Assembly (NCBI GenBank): GCA_026397855.1
Contig: JAPLUA010000272.1
Span: 1-9,228 of the forward strand
Source: Verrucomicrobiota bacterium
GTDB taxonomy: Bacteria > Verrucomicrobiota > Verrucomicrobiia > Limisphaerales > UBA8199
Direction: 5' to 3'
Length of the DNA stretch: 9,228 bases
Position 1 is the stretch's first letter; the number at the start of each line of letters is the position of its first letter. A model generated the notes under the pieces. That model made no database searches. It was given only the letters and a program-made list of their open reading frames with translations, and was not told the origin of the DNA. Shown one piece after another: positions 7,441 through 9,228 of this stretch. A program made the translations under genes and the position numbers.

Positions 7441-7485
7441 CCGGCTGGCGCGAGTTACAACTGTCGTAACTGCCCGGCGAGCCGG
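7441..7485. repeat. Nested inverted repeat upstream of the DUF1549 operon
   Basis: AGTTAC (7453-7458) and GTAACT (7466-7471) are perfect inverted arms around a seven-base spacer, the geometry of a dimeric repressor operator. Outer arms CCGGCT (7441-7446) and AGCCGG (7480-7485) also pair. It lies about 90 bases upstream of the operon's first ATG. It may be an operator or a hairpin; there is no T-tract. No regulator gene is in the window to match it. Confidence 0.45.
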
Positions 7486-7524
7486 CCCTGCGCCGTGGGG
7501 CCTTGCGTCGCGGTGCGCCAGCGG

Positions 7525-7680
7525 CCGGGCAATGGGGCGCATTCGCGAGCTGCTGGGGATCCGGCGGAGCGCTGACATTCTTGTCGGCGCGTTCCCAGGT
7601 TGCCCCTGCCCGGCCACACGAACACGCCGACAAGAATGTCAGCGCTCCGCCCAGCAACTCGCGAATCCACCCGGGCAATG
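7525..7680. repeat. MITE-like palindromic element with 10-bp direct repeats
   Basis: A perfect 27-base inverted repeat lies at 7563-7589 and 7625-7651, around a 35-base loop; its core is GCGCTGACATTCTTGTCGGC. The arms extend outward as ATTCGCGAGCTGCTG (7541-7555) and its partner (7652-7666) with one mismatch, interrupted on the left by seven extra bases (7556-7562). The direct repeat CCGGGCAATG flanks both sides (7525-7534 and 7671-7680), like a target-site duplication. No transposase is encoded, so the copy is non-autonomous if mobile. Its right end is about ten bases from the nadE stop, so the transcribed hairpin could help end or stabilise nadE mRNA, although no T-tract follows. I recall this palindrome from other verrucomicrobial sequences but cannot check. 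Confidence 0.8.
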
Positions 7681-7690
7681 CGAGGTCGTG

Positions 7691-9228
<1,538 letters not shown>

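Larger units (their letters stand above)
7366..7690. other. Intergenic region between nadE and the DUF1549 operon
   Basis: I see no convincing gene in these 325 bases. Small open frames here are broken up by palindromes and resemble no family I know. The region holds an AT-richer patch at about 7411-7438 that may carry the operon promoter, though I cannot fit clear -35 and -10 boxes, an operator-like inverted repeat (7441-7485), and a MITE-like palindrome (7525-7680) ending about ten bases from the nadE stop. Confidence 0.6.

Overview
This GC-rich window looks like chromosome from the PVC superphylum, most likely Verrucomicrobiota. The main support is a three-gene set of a DUF1549/DUF1553 protein, a DUF1501 protein and a pre-peptidase C-terminal (PPC) domain protein, which is characteristic of Planctomycetes and Verrucomicrobia. 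A CCGAA heptamer repeat and a long palindromic repeat of the kind I associate with verrucomicrobial genomes agree with this. The phylum call is inference, not proof.

Layout, left to right. (1) 1-341, minus: the first part of a DUF4338/DruA-like gene running off the left edge, frameshifted at a run of seven C. (2) About 342-499: a short divergent intergenic region with a small hairpin. (3) 500-1893, plus: a secreted phospholipase B-like / C45-type N-terminal-nucleophile hydrolase whose signal peptide and enzyme body lie in different frames, the shift mapping to a CTGG tandem repeat. (4) 1939-7365, minus: a compact operon reading DUF1549/DUF1553, then DUF1501, then the PPC-domain protein. The last two overlap through a TTGA stop/start with a good Shine-Dalgarno. 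It converges on the hydrolase gene. (5) 7366-7690: an intergenic region with an operator-like inverted repeat and a MITE-like palindrome flanked by 10-bp direct repeats. (6) 7691-9228, minus: the C-terminal part of glutamine-dependent NAD+ synthase, running off the right edge at its glutaminase cysteine.

The three operon genes all carry export signals (Sec-like for the first and third, Tat-like for the second) and probably act together outside the cytoplasm. Their biochemical role is not established. The nearby hydrolase is also exported, but is on the opposite strand and need not be related. nadE is housekeeping.

I see no CRISPR array, RNA gene or complete defence system. The least ordinary signals are the two frame-disrupted genes at the left end, the heptamer repeat inside a signal-peptide region, the MITE-like element beside nadE, and a DUF1549 protein lacking the usual CxxCH motif.
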